Positions 43,642 to 52,768 of a stretch of DNA of 64,000 nt are shown here, one piece after another. Source of the DNA: Ahniella affigens (GTDB taxonomy: Bacteria > Pseudomonadota > Gammaproteobacteria > Xanthomonadales > Ahniellaceae); the NCBI RefSeq assembly GCF_003015185.1, contig NZ_CP027860.1, positions 4,454,501 to 4,518,500 on the forward strand, in the 5' to 3' direction. The translations under genes and the position numbers were made by a program. Numbering within the stretch: the first letter of the stretch is position 1; each line of letters opens with the position of its first letter. A model generated the notes under the pieces. The model worked only from the letters and a program-made list of their open reading frames with translations. It did no database searches and was not told the origin of the DNA.

Positions 43642-46065
43642 TCAGTCGTGGCGAAGTGCGGTCATTGGGTCGACAGACAGCGCGCGGCGGGTCGGCACCC
43701 AAATGGCCAGCGCGGAGGCAACGATAATGGACAAGAACACCAGCATGAACAGGCCAATGTCAGGTTCCCAAGCGACCGACTCATTGAGATTCATCACCAT
43801 GGACCAAGGGAGGCCAAGCGAGAGCCCGATCAGCAGTCCGATGCCGACACGGATCATCGAACCCGCGGACACTTGTTGCATGACCTTCAAGCCACTGGCG
43901 CCAATGGCCCGCCGTACGCCGATTTCCCGGGTGCGGTTCGCGACGGTCTGCGATAGCAGCCCGTAGATGCCCGCTGCGGCGAGCAGCAATCCGACCAAGC
44001 CGAAAATGCCGAAGATGATTGCAAGCAGACGTTGCCCCACAAAGCCCGTGGCAATCGCGCGATCCAGCGTACGCACCCAGTACACCGGCGTGTCGGCGTC
44101 AACCTTGCGAACGATTTCGGGCAACCGTTGTGAGAACGCCTGCAAATCGCCGTTGACGCGAATCGACAGACTGTTGAAGCGCGATGGCGACTGTCTGAGT
44201 GCCATCAACACGGTCGGGTTCTGATCGTCCTCCACTTCGGTCAGATGCATCGTAGGCACAACGCCGATGATTTCGATCGGACCTTTATCGTCTGTGCCTT
44301 TGAACACACGACCGATGCCATCCTGACCCGGCCAATGGCGTTCAACAAAGGACTGATCCACGACGGCGACGCGACGACCGCCGGCGATGTCGCTCTCATT
44401 TAACAGCCGGCCACTGATCGGCTCGATGTTGAACGTCTTGAAGAAGTAGTCGTCCACCGCGCTGAAATCAGCAAAATGCGCATCGCCGTTCGGGTCTTCG
44501 CCATCGATACGGTAGTCGATGCCACCAGCCAGAAAGCCTGGCAGCCCTTGCGACACGCTGGCACTGATGACGTCCGGCTCGGCCCGAAGCGCATCGCCCA
44601 GGCGCTGGAAGAACTGCATTTGCTCTACTTCAGTCGGGAACGCGGTCGGGAAGATGGCCACGCGTCCAGTCAGCACTTCTTTGGGGTCTACCTTGATCCC
44701 GAGGTCCATCGTCGTAATCTGCTCCAGATTGCGATACACCGCACCGGCGCCGACCAGCAGCACGCACGACAAAGCGACTTGCACCACAATCAGGATACGC
44801 CCGAAGCGAGACGTGTTGGCGGCGCTCCCTTTGGCGCCATCACGCAAGCCTTGTTGCACGTCGCCGCCCGAGGCACGCCAAGCCGGAATCCAACCAGCGA
44901 GCAGCGTGGCAAACAATGCGCTCCCAAATCCCATCAAGGCCAGACGCCAATCGATGCCGAAACTCATCCAGTAGGGTTGGGCTTCGTCATTCGCGGCGAA
45001 CACTGCGGCAATCCCTTTGCCACCGAAATGCGCGATGATCAAGCCAATCCCTGCCGCCATCAGGCTGAGCAGGAACGATTCGCACAGAATACCGAACAGA
45101 ATTCGACCCCGGCTCGCGCCCATGGCCACGCGCACCGACAGTTCCCGCGTGCGGGCCACGGCTTGCGCCGCCTGCAATCCGGCAACGTTGGAGCACGCGA
45201 GCAACAGAACGCCAAGCGCCGTCGACAGCATCAGATTCAAAATCATGCGTGTGTGCTGCGACGTGAAGTAGAGGCTGATCGGTTGGAAGTCCAGCATGTT
45301 TGGCGTGCGCGTGTCGCGGGGCACGTCGTTCTGGATGTCTTGCCAGCGCAGATTCAGACGCTCTCGTAAAGCCAAACCATCAGCGTTTGGTACCAAGCGG
45401 GCAAGCACGACGACGGACGACTGCTCGGCTCTGGGCGTATTCGGGTCGAACCGGCCGCCAAACCAAACTTGCTGCGCAGCCGGGTACGTAAAGCCTTCGG
45501 GCATCACACCAATGATGCGCGCATCATTCGCATTGATGCGGACTGGCCGACCCACAATATCGGCCGAGCCGCCGAATCGGTCCTGCCACAGTCGATACGA
45601 AATCAGTGCCACACGCTCGGCACCAGGTTGATCGTCCGCCTTGCTGATGAGTCGGCCGACCACTGGGGAAACGCCCAGCAACTCGAACAGACCAGCGTTG
45701 ACCAAGAGCCCATCGTACCGCACCACTTGCTCGGCATCGGCGATGTTGACCGTCGCTTCCTGATACAGGCCGACTGCCTCCAGAGCGGTTTCGTCGCGCA
45801 GCGCCTGCAAGGCGTCGCCGGCCACCAGATCATCGAGTTCGCCTGGATCGTCCGGGTCAACTTCACCAATCTGAATCATCCGTTTGGGCTCTGCGAATGG
45901 ACCGGGCTGCAGCACGAGCGTGTTGATCGCACCGAGCACAAACAACGTGGCACCAAGCCCCACAGCCAATACCGCCACAGCCAACGCGGTGTATCCCGGA
46001 CGGGAAAGCAGACGCTGCATCGCTTCGCGCATTTCCGCGCGAAAGACCATCAACCAAGCGCTCAT
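43642..46065 (-). CDS. ABC transporter permease, MacB/FtsX type (second permease)
   Basis: The 807-residue protein has the same duplicated FtsX/MacB-PCD layout as its neighbours: first helix YTALAVAVLAVGLGATLFVL, a central helix pair with TALGVLLLACSNVAGLQAAQ, and a C-terminal FGLVGLLLAAAGIYGLLSQ. It ends DPMTALRHD. AAGGAG 5 nt before ATG 46065 decides the start. It is clearly paralogous to the permeases on either side but not a recent copy. Confidence 0.9.
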   Translation of the reverse strand: MSAWLMVFRAEMREAMQRLLSRPGYTALAVAVLAVGLGATLFVLGAINTLVLQPGPFAEPKRMIQIGEVDPDDPGELDDLVAGDALQALRDETALEAVGLYQEATVNIADAEQVVRYDGLLVNAGLFELLGVSPVVGRLISKADDQPGAERVALISYRLWQDRFGGSADIVGRPVRINANDARIIGVMPEGFTYPAAQQVWFGGRFDPNTPRAEQSSVVVLARLVPNADGLALRERLNLRWQDIQNDVPRDTRTPNMLDFQPISLYFTSQHTRMILNLMLSTALGVLLLACSNVAGLQAAQAVARTRELSVRVAMGASRGRILFGILCESFLLSLMAAGIGLIIAHFGGKGIAAVFAANDEAQPYWMSFGIDWRLALMGFGSALFATLLAGWIPAWRASGGDVQQGLRDGAKGSAANTSRFGRILIVVQVALSCVLLVGAGAVYRNLEQITTMDLGIKVDPKEVLTGRVAIFPTAFPTEVEQMQFFQRLGDALRAEPDVISASVSQGLPGFLAGGIDYRIDGEDPNGDAHFADFSAVDDYFFKTFNIEPISGRLLNESDIAGGRRVAVVDQSFVERHWPGQDGIGRVFKGTDDKGPIEIIGVVPTMHLTEVEDDQNPTVLMALRQSPSRFNSLSIRVNGDLQAFSQRLPEIVRKVDADTPVYWVRTLDRAIATGFVGQRLLAIIFGIFGLVGLLLAAAGIYGLLSQTVANRTREIGVRRAIGASGLKVMQQVSAGSMIRVGIGLLIGLSLGLPWSMVMNLNESVAWEPDIGLFMLVFLSIIVASALAIWVPTRRALSVDPMTALRHD

Positions 46066-46074
46066 GAACACTCC

Positions 46075-48534
46075 TTATTCAGCACGCAAGACACGCATCG
46101 GATCAACCCGTGCTGCCAGCCGGGCCGGCAGCACGCAGGCCAGCAATCCCGTCAGGCCGAGGGTCGACAACACACTCACAAACGTCAAAAGATCGAATGC
46201 GCCGACACCAAACAACTGCGCACGCAGCCATTGACCAACATAGGCAGCAAGCAGAACCCCAAGCACTAAGCCGAGCGCGATCAATCGACCACCCTGTGAC
46301 AGTACGGCGCGGAAGAGATCCGACGCCTGCGCACCCATCGCGAGGCGCACGCCGAATTCACCGTGACGCTGTCCGACCAGGAAGTTCAGCAGACCATAGA
46401 GCCCAATGACCGACAGCACCAGCGCTGAGCCGGCGAAGACGCCGATCAACGCCATGGGCGCCCGACGTGAACCCAGCGCACTGAGAATGCGCGCGTCCAG
46501 CGTGCTGATGTCGTATATCGGTTGTTCTGGATCGATCCGACGCAAGCGCTCTCGGAGCCCTTGCGCCAGCGCTTCGGATGGCAGGTTGCTGCGCACGACG
46601 ATCGAACTCATGTTGGCGGGCACTTGGCGCATCGGCATGTAGTAGGTTTCCTTGATCACGTTCTGATCCAGGCTCGCGGTTTTGACTGTGCCAACCACGC
46701 CGACGATGCGGTACCACGTCACGTCCTCGCCGTCGGTGTCGTCATTCGTGATGCGCTGACCAATCGGATCAACATCGGCGAAGTATTTGTCGACCAGCAC
46801 TTGATCGACGATCGCCACGGGCTCGCTCAACTCGGTGTCACTCGTTTCAAAGTAGCGTCCGCGCAGCAGCGGAATCCGCATCGTCTGAAAGAAACCTTCA
46901 TCGGCAATCCGGATATTGCCGTGCGGCATGGGCTGATCGACGGAAGTCTTGCGACCTTCGATGGAATACGACGCCATGCCCCCGCCCCGCGAGAACGGCA
47001 GTCCTTCGATCATGCCGAACTCGGTGAGTCCAGGCATCTGCTTGAGTTCTGCGCTCAAGCGCGTGAAAAAGGCCCGGCGCGCATTGTCGTCAGCGTAGCG
47101 CTCGCTCGGCAGCGCGATCGTCGCCGACCACACGCCGTCGCCATCAAACCCGGGCGACTCGGCGAGCACACGGGCATAGCTGCGCATCAGGAGCCCAGCC
47201 GAAATCAGCAGCGCCACTGACAGCGCCAATTGGGCGATCACCAGTCCCGAGCGAAGCCGGGTGGTCGCGCGATTGCCGACCGAACCGCGACCGGCGTCTT
47301 TGAGGCCGAGTTCGCGCGAACGGCGCATGACGGCAAAGATCGGCAGACACGCAATCAACATGGCCACGATCAACGTGCCACCACCGAGCGCGAGCAGATT
47401 TTCCGCCGACAGCACGGATGCCTGGAAACCAAAGGGCAGCGACCCGGCCCCCATTTCGACAAACCCAAGCAGCATCAGGTGTCCTATAGCCAAGCCGAGC
47501 AGCGCGGCCAATGCCGCGGCCACGGTGGCCTCGACGAGCGTTTGCCGCGCGAGGCGCCAGAGGCCCGCACCGAGTGCCGAGCGCACGGCGTATTCACGCA
47601 CGCGCGCCGTGCTCGCCGCCATCATCAGATTGGCAACATTGGCGCATGCGATCAGCAGCACCAGCAAGGTCGACCACTGCAACAACCGAATGGTCGTGGC
47701 GGTATCGCCCACCGCGAATTCGCGCAGGTTACGTGCCTTGCCGGTAAAGCCAGCCTGATCCCAGAACGCCTTGTACTCGGCCGGTGCGCGTGCACCATTG
47801 CGTGCAACGATGGCCGACATGGCCTGCTCGGCCTGTTCCAGCGTCGCGCCTGGCTTCAGCCGCGCGATCGACAGGGAGTACTCGTGGCCGCGCTCGTTGT
47901 CACTGCGCTGCTCGGGGGTGAAGCCAAACGGGATATACATGTCGGCATCGAACCCGCGATACCCGGGCACTTGGAATTGTGGCGGCATGACGCCAATGAC
48001 CTGCCAGCTTTCGCCATTCATCTTGATCTGCTGACCTATTGCGCTGGGCGCACGCTCGAACAGCTTCAGCCACGCGCCATCCCCCAGCACAACCACCCGG
48101 TTCCGAGCATCCGCTTCCTGATCCGTGAATGCACGACCCATCACCGGCTTCACACCAAGGGTGCTGAACAACGACGGCGTGGCCTTCATCGCCTGCCAGC
48201 GATCGGCCTCGCCCGAGCTCAGCACGTTCATCGTTTCATAGGTGAACATGCCGATATCGGCAAACGCGTCCACCTGTTCGCGACGATCGAGATAGTCGGG
48301 GACCGAGGTGCCAGCGAACTCCAAGTCATTCTTGGGATAGCTGTTGTAGACCATCAGCAGCTGATCACCATCCTGAAATGGCAAAGGCTCCAGCAACAGA
48401 CGCTGGAACACGCTGAAGACGGCGATATTGGCGCCGAGACCGAGCGCCAACGTGACGATGATGGTCGCCCACAAGCCGGGTCGGGCTCGGAGTTGCTTCA
48501 GTGCCGATTTCAGATCGGCCAGCAAGGCATTCAT
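46075..48534 (-). CDS. ABC transporter permease, MacB/FtsX type (first permease)
   Basis: The 819-residue permease starts at ATG 48534, with GGAGG 5 nt upstream. The N-terminal helix (LWATIIVTLALGLGANIAVF) is followed by a MacB-PCD domain, then STLLVLLIACANVANLMMAA. A second half ends with GSALVLSVIGLYGLLNFLVG and DPMRVLRAE. It belongs to the duplicated ADOP-type group. It lies 19 bp after the first ATPase gene and 9 bp before the second permease. Confidence 0.9.
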   Translation of the reverse strand: MNALLADLKSALKQLRARPGLWATIIVTLALGLGANIAVFSVFQRLLLEPLPFQDGDQLLMVYNSYPKNDLEFAGTSVPDYLDRREQVDAFADIGMFTYETMNVLSSGEADRWQAMKATPSLFSTLGVKPVMGRAFTDQEADARNRVVVLGDGAWLKLFERAPSAIGQQIKMNGESWQVIGVMPPQFQVPGYRGFDADMYIPFGFTPEQRSDNERGHEYSLSIARLKPGATLEQAEQAMSAIVARNGARAPAEYKAFWDQAGFTGKARNLREFAVGDTATTIRLLQWSTLLVLLIACANVANLMMAASTARVREYAVRSALGAGLWRLARQTLVEATVAAALAALLGLAIGHLMLLGFVEMGAGSLPFGFQASVLSAENLLALGGGTLIVAMLIACLPIFAVMRRSRELGLKDAGRGSVGNRATTRLRSGLVIAQLALSVALLISAGLLMRSYARVLAESPGFDGDGVWSATIALPSERYADDNARRAFFTRLSAELKQMPGLTEFGMIEGLPFSRGGGMASYSIEGRKTSVDQPMPHGNIRIADEGFFQTMRIPLLRGRYFETSDTELSEPVAIVDQVLVDKYFADVDPIGQRITNDDTDGEDVTWYRIVGVVGTVKTASLDQNVIKETYYMPMRQVPANMSSIVVRSNLPSEALAQGLRERLRRIDPEQPIYDISTLDARILSALGSRRAPMALIGVFAGSALVLSVIGLYGLLNFLVGQRHGEFGVRLAMGAQASDLFRAVLSQGGRLIALGLVLGVLLAAYVGQWLRAQLFGVGAFDLLTFVSVLSTLGLTGLLACVLPARLAARVDPMRVLRAE

Positions 48535-48553
48535 GAGATCCTCCAATGGCCGA

Positions 48554-49300
48554 TCAGGCGGCGTTGCGGCGACTCAGGCGGGCATCTTCCTCGTGACGCA
48601 GACGATTCAATGTTTCTTCGTCCACCACGCGGCCGTCAAACATGAAGATCTTGCGCTGCGCGAATTCGGCGTAGCGGGGGTCATGGGTGACCATGCAAAT
48701 AGTGGACCCGGCTTTATGCAACTCATCGAGCAGGCTCATCACGGCTTCGCCGTTCTTCGAGTCCAGGTTACCGGTTGGTTCGTCCGCCAGCAGGATCGAC
48801 GGGCGACCGACCAATGCACGCGCCACCGCGACGCGCTGCTGTTGACCACCCGAGAGCTGCGACGGGTAGTGCTTGATGCGGTGGGCCATGCCGACGCGCT
48901 CCAGCGCTTCCATTGTGCGCTCCTTGCGCTCAGCCTTGCCGATGCCATCACGATACGTCAGCGGCAGTTCGACGTTCTCGAACACATTCAAGTCGCCAAT
49001 CAGATTGAACGCCTGGAAAATGAAGCCGATTTCGCGGTTTCTGATGCGGGCGCGGTCGCTCGCGTTCAGCGATTCGACCTGCGTGCCATTCAGTAGATAG
49101 CTACCGTCGGTCGGCGAATCGAGCAGACCAAGAATCGACAGCAACGTGGACTTGCCGCAGCCTGACGGACCAGAGATGGCGACATATTCCCCGCGCAGAA
49201 TATCGAGATGCACCTTGGCCAGGGCATGCGTTTCGACTTCATCCGTGAAGAAGACTTTCTTGATATCACGCATGGTGATCAGGGCGTTGTCGGTACTCAT
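48554..49300 (-). CDS. ABC transporter ATP-binding protein (MacB/LolD type), first ATPase
   Basis: The 248-residue subunit has Walker A GPSGCGKST, Q-loop FIFQAFNLI, signature LSGGQQQRVAVARAL and Walker [14 protein letters not shown], with the H-loop in MVTHDPR. It has the standard LolD/MacB NBD length. It is second in the operon, 57 bp after the adaptor gene and 19 bp before the first permease, and is probably the main motor for the tripartite exporter. Confidence 0.95.
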   Translation of the reverse strand: MSTDNALITMRDIKKVFFTDEVETHALAKVHLDILRGEYVAISGPSGCGKSTLLSILGLLDSPTDGSYLLNGTQVESLNASDRARIRNREIGFIFQAFNLIGDLNVFENVELPLTYRDGIGKAERKERTMEALERVGMAHRIKHYPSQLSGGQQQRVAVARALVGRPSILLADEPTGNLDSKNGEAVMSLLDELHKAGSTICMVTHDPRYAEFAQRKIFMFDGRVVDEETLNRLRHEEDARLSRRNAA

Positions 49301-49357
49301 TGGGGGCTTCCTTGTCGTCGCAGTTGCTTGGGTGGTTGAGGTTGCAGGCTGATGGCG

Positions 49358-50611
49358 TCAGTCGATCTTCAGGCGGTCGTATTTGTCGTATTGGCTGGTG
49401 TCGGACAGCACCACCTGATCGCCTTCGGTGAGGCCCTTCCGCACTTCGATCTGGGTCACGCTCGCTCGACCGAGCTCAACCTGGACGCGGTCGGCGCGGC
49501 TCGCGCGAGTGTCGTAGCGGAACAGGCTGGTGCGGGTTTCCTGTTGCGACTGCGCTGGGCGGCTGACATACAACACGTTGTTGAGGCGTTCGAGTTCGAT
49601 GACACCGTCTACGGACAAGTCGGGGCGGGCGCCGGGCGGCAACGCGCCGACCAAGTCGACATCAACCTGCACGCTGCCTTGCACGACGGCAGGATCGATT
49701 CGCGCAACGAGTCCTTCAATGATGCCGTTGCGTGTATCAATACCCACCTTCTGACCAATCTGAACGTCCTTGGCCTGCGTTTCGGCAATGCGCAGTTCGG
49801 CCATCAGCACATCCGGTTTTGCAACGCGAGCCACATTGGTGCCCGGGGCCAGTTGCGCGCCCTCTTCCACCGGCACCTGCTGCAGCACGCCGGCGATGCC
49901 TGCACGCACGTTCAGCGCATCGGACTGGCGACGGCGCAGTTGGTAGGTGTTGTCGAGTTGCTCGATGCGGGCGCGGTCCGCAGCAAGTTGCGCGGCCATG
50001 GTCTGATCGAACTTGGTGAGGCGTTCGCGCTCAATTTCGAGGCGCACCTTAAGGCTCCGCGCAGTCAGTTGCGTGCGCCGAAAGTTGATGTCGGAAATGA
50101 TGCCCTTCTTGTTTAGGTCGGCCTCGGCCTCGGCCTGCAAGTCGGCTGCTTCGGAGTCGCCTTCGGTCGTTGCCAGCGTGGCCTTCTGGTCGAGATACTG
50201 GCTTTCCAGTGTCATCTTGCGTGCGGCGTAGTCGGCCTCGGCCGCGACCTTTGCGGCTTGCGCCGAGAGCATCAGGTCCCGGACTTCGGGATTGCTCAGC
50301 GTCAGGATGACGGTGTCGGCCTCCACTTTGGCACCCGGCTTGACCAGAATGCGCTCGACGCGAGCGGCCGTTTCGGCCGCAATCCAGCGAATTTCCTTAG
50401 GCACGAGCGTGCCGGGGCCTCGTACTTCGCGCATCATGTCGCCGCGCTTGACGGCTTCAATCCAGAGCGTGCTCCGTGCAACCGACGGGGCGGGCGGGTC
50501 GAGGTTTGACAGCGCGTAACCGCTGATAGCGAGGGCGACGACTCCCACGGCAATCCAGATCAGATTGCGGCGGCGTTTCTTGACTGCGAGATCGGGGCGA
50601 TGAATGTCCAT
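49358..50611 (-). CDS. HlyD/MacA-type periplasmic adaptor protein
   Basis: The 417-residue membrane-fusion protein has an N-terminal anchor helix (LIWIAVGVVALAISGYAL). A lipoyl half-motif follows (GTLVPKEIRWIAAETAARVE), then a long coiled-coil hairpin (about 110-245). Beta-barrel and membrane-proximal domains end at GLTEGDQVVLSD. It would bridge the inner-membrane permeases to an outer-membrane TolC-type channel; none is encoded in the window. It is the first gene of the six-gene operon, 157 bp downstream of the TipAS-type regulator. Confidence 0.9.
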   Translation of the reverse strand: MDIHRPDLAVKKRRRNLIWIAVGVVALAISGYALSNLDPPAPSVARSTLWIEAVKRGDMMREVRGPGTLVPKEIRWIAAETAARVERILVKPGAKVEADTVILTLSNPEVRDLMLSAQAAKVAAEADYAARKMTLESQYLDQKATLATTEGDSEAADLQAEAEADLNKKGIISDINFRRTQLTARSLKVRLEIERERLTKFDQTMAAQLAADRARIEQLDNTYQLRRRQSDALNVRAGIAGVLQQVPVEEGAQLAPGTNVARVAKPDVLMAELRIAETQAKDVQIGQKVGIDTRNGIIEGLVARIDPAVVQGSVQVDVDLVGALPPGARPDLSVDGVIELERLNNVLYVSRPAQSQQETRTSLFRYDTRASRADRVQVELGRASVTQIEVRKGLTEGDQVVLSDTSQYDKYDRLKID

Positions 50612-50720
50612 GCCGGACTATTGCAATGCCTGTGCCAGTCGCCCCATCAAGTGCTATCTAATTGATTTATCGACATTTCGTTCAGTGGGCAACGATCAAT
50701 GACCGCCCGCCTTGTCCGGG

Positions 50721-50742
50721 CCCGAACACTGCAGTGTTCGGG
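50721..50742. promoter_or_regulatory. 22-bp perfect palindrome upstream of export operon
   Basis: Two 11-bp arms, CCCGAACACTG and CAGTGTTCGGG, meet without a loop. It lies in the 157-bp gap between the regulator stop and the adaptor start. It may be the regulator's terminator, or an operator for the export operon; a MerR-family operator would be expected between promoter boxes, which I could not place. Confidence 0.5.
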
Positions 50743-50768
50743 ATCGGACAGCGGCGCGGCCGCACGGA

Positions 50769-51572
50769 TCAACCGCCGGCTTCCGCTGCAGCGCTCCGAA
50801 TCGCCGCCGCAATGTAGTGCGCCAGTCCGGCCTGATGCTGGTCGTAATGGGCAGCAAACCGTGCATCATGCACGTACATTTCGGCGAGTTGGACATGCAT
50901 CGCGGGTGGGCATGGGTAGTGCCAGCGCTCGATCTGCTCGCGATGCTGACGCGCGAGCTCCCGGGCGACGGCCCCGTCAGGTGGCTGACCAGCGCGGAAG
51001 GCGGTGAGGAATTCCGCCACGTTGGCGTCGGCTTCGGCCTGCATGCGGGCGCGATCGTCGGCGCTATAGCGTTGCTGGCGTTTTCGGCTTTCCTGCCACG
51101 CGTCGGTCTTGCCCCAGCGTTGTTCGGCCTCGGCGGCGTACTCGCCTTCGCGGAAGGTCTGGGTGCCTTGAAACAAGGTATCGGGGTTCATGGTTTGGTG
51201 CTCCTTAATGGCATTGAGGTTGGCATCCACCATTTGCAGCATGGCCTGCAGGCGTTCCTGCTGGGCAAGCAGCGCCGCGCGTTGCGTCTGCAGCACATGT
51301 TCGCGGGCAGCGGGCTCGGCATCGAGCAACTGGGCGACCGCCTCCAGACTGAGCCCGAACTCGCGATAGATCAGAATCTGCTGCAAGCGCAGCAAGTCCT
51401 GATCATCATACAGCCGGTAGTTGGCCGCGCTACGCCGACTCGGACGCAATAGGCCGATGGCATCGTAGTGGTGCAATGCGCGGACACTCAGGTGACAGCG
51501 CGCGGCCACCTCGGTCACGGTGTAAGTCCGGGCCGGTACGTGCTTGGTCTTTTGCGAACGCATGGCTGGCAT
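50769..51572 (-). CDS. MerR family regulator with TipAS antibiotic-sensing domain
   Basis: The 267-residue protein has a MerR helix-turn-helix (TYTVTEVAARCHLSVRALHH followed by YDAIGLLRPSRR), a coiled-coil dimerisation helix, and a C-terminal TipAS domain. That domain carries WGKTDAWQESRKRQQRYSAD, and HYDQHQAGLAHYIAAAI at the end. TipAS domains trap thiopeptide-like and other hydrophobic drugs and activate transcription by DNA distortion. It precedes the ABC exporter on the same strand, so drug-induced export is a natural model. ATG 51572 is used; ATG 51563 is possible and longer upstream text lacks conservation. Confidence 0.9.
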   Translation of the reverse strand: MPAMRSQKTKHVPARTYTVTEVAARCHLSVRALHHYDAIGLLRPSRRSAANYRLYDDQDLLRLQQILIYREFGLSLEAVAQLLDAEPAAREHVLQTQRAALLAQQERLQAMLQMVDANLNAIKEHQTMNPDTLFQGTQTFREGEYAAEAEQRWGKTDAWQESRKRQQRYSADDRARMQAEADANVAEFLTAFRAGQPPDGAVARELARQHREQIERWHYPCPPAMHVQLAEMYVHDARFAAHYDQHQAGLAHYIAAAIRSAAAEAGG

Positions 51573-51687
51573 GGGTCTCTGCTGATTGGGTGGATGATCG
51601 TGCCGAGGTCCGGATCGACGATTCGGATTGGTCGGCAAGGTCATCCTGCAGCCTCACGCAACGAGAGGGTCAAGCGATTTTTTTGAA

Positions 51688-52704
51688 TCAGGCTTTGGGT
51701 GCCGCAACCGACTCACGCACAATGATCCGCGCTGGATGCATGCTTGGGTGCGGGTTCGGCTCGCCGGCACGAAGTTGTTCGATCAGCATATGGGTCGCGG
51801 TTCGGGCCATGTCGCGAATCGGTTGTTGAATCGTCGTCAATGACGGCCAGATCTGGCGCGCGATCGGCGCGTCGTCGAAACCGACCACGGACACGTCCTC
51901 CGGGATACGCACGTTCAGCGCATGCGCGGCCTTGACCACGCCTCCTGCCATGTCGTCGTTCGCTGCAAAGATTGCGGTCGGCGGCTCCGCCATCTGCAGC
52001 AGTTGCATGCCCGCGCGCTGACCGGAATCGAAGATGTTATCGCCTGCGACGATCAGCGACTCATCGACAGGAATGCCACGCTCCGCCATCGCCTGCCGAA
52101 ACCCTTCGTGACGCAAACCGACCGCGCGGTGGTCGGGGTGACCGGTAATGAATGCGATGCGCCGGTGGCCTTGATCGATGAGCTGCATCGTCAGGTCGCG
52201 ACTGGCTTCGAGGTCGTTTGTTTCGACAAAGGGATGCGCGTCTTTCTCGACCGTGGGCGCGATGCGCACGAGCGGAATGCCGGCGTTGTTCAGCAAATCG
52301 ATCGCTTCAAGATGATCCGATATCGGCGGCGACAAGAGCACGCCATCGATGCGGCGATCGTGCATCAAGTCCTGCAGTTCTTTCATCAAACCGCCAGCAT
52401 GCACGTCACCCGGCCGAATGACGAGTTCATATCCAAGCGGCCGGCAGGTTTCGAGCACCCCTTCTTGGATGTCGAGCACGTAGTGAGCGCCGGGATGACC
52501 GTAGATCAAACCCAACGTAAACGAGCGATTGCCGGCGAGGCTCCGCGCCGACATGCGCGGGCGATAATTCAGTTTGGCAATCGCCGCTTCCACGCGCTCG
52601 CGGGTTTCGGCGCGCACGTTCGGCTCGCGGTTGACCACGCGCGATACAGTCTTGATCGACACGCCTGCTTCGGCGGCGACATCGTCAATGATCGCATGGC
52701 TCAT
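51688..52704 (-). CDS. LacI family transcriptional regulator
   Basis: The 338-residue repressor has an N-terminal HTH and hinge (IIDDVAAEAGVSIKTVSRVV, then NYRPRMSARSLAG). A periplasmic-binding-protein-like effector domain follows (GLIYGHPGAHYVLDIQEGVL, AIFAANDDMAGGVVKAAHAL, DVSVVGFDDAPIARQIWPSL). ATG 52704 gives the standard LacI start; the open frame extends to 52821 and overlaps the symporter gene. It is the last gene of the beta-glucoside locus and probably controls it through the TGACAGCGCT palindromes at 58330-58409. Confidence 0.93.
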   Translation of the reverse strand: MSHAIIDDVAAEAGVSIKTVSRVVNREPNVRAETRERVEAAIAKLNYRPRMSARSLAGNRSFTLGLIYGHPGAHYVLDIQEGVLETCRPLGYELVIRPGDVHAGGLMKELQDLMHDRRIDGVLLSPPISDHLEAIDLLNNAGIPLVRIAPTVEKDAHPFVETNDLEASRDLTMQLIDQGHRRIAFITGHPDHRAVGLRHEGFRQAMAERGIPVDESLIVAGDNIFDSGQRAGMQLLQMAEPPTAIFAANDDMAGGVVKAAHALNVRIPEDVSVVGFDDAPIARQIWPSLTTIQQPIRDMARTATHMLIEQLRAGEPNPHPSMHPARIIVRESVAAPKA

Positions 52705-52768
52705 CCGCGCCCTCGTTTGTCTTGGCTTCCCGACCACATTATAGCCGCTGAGCGCGCATTGCGTCGGA

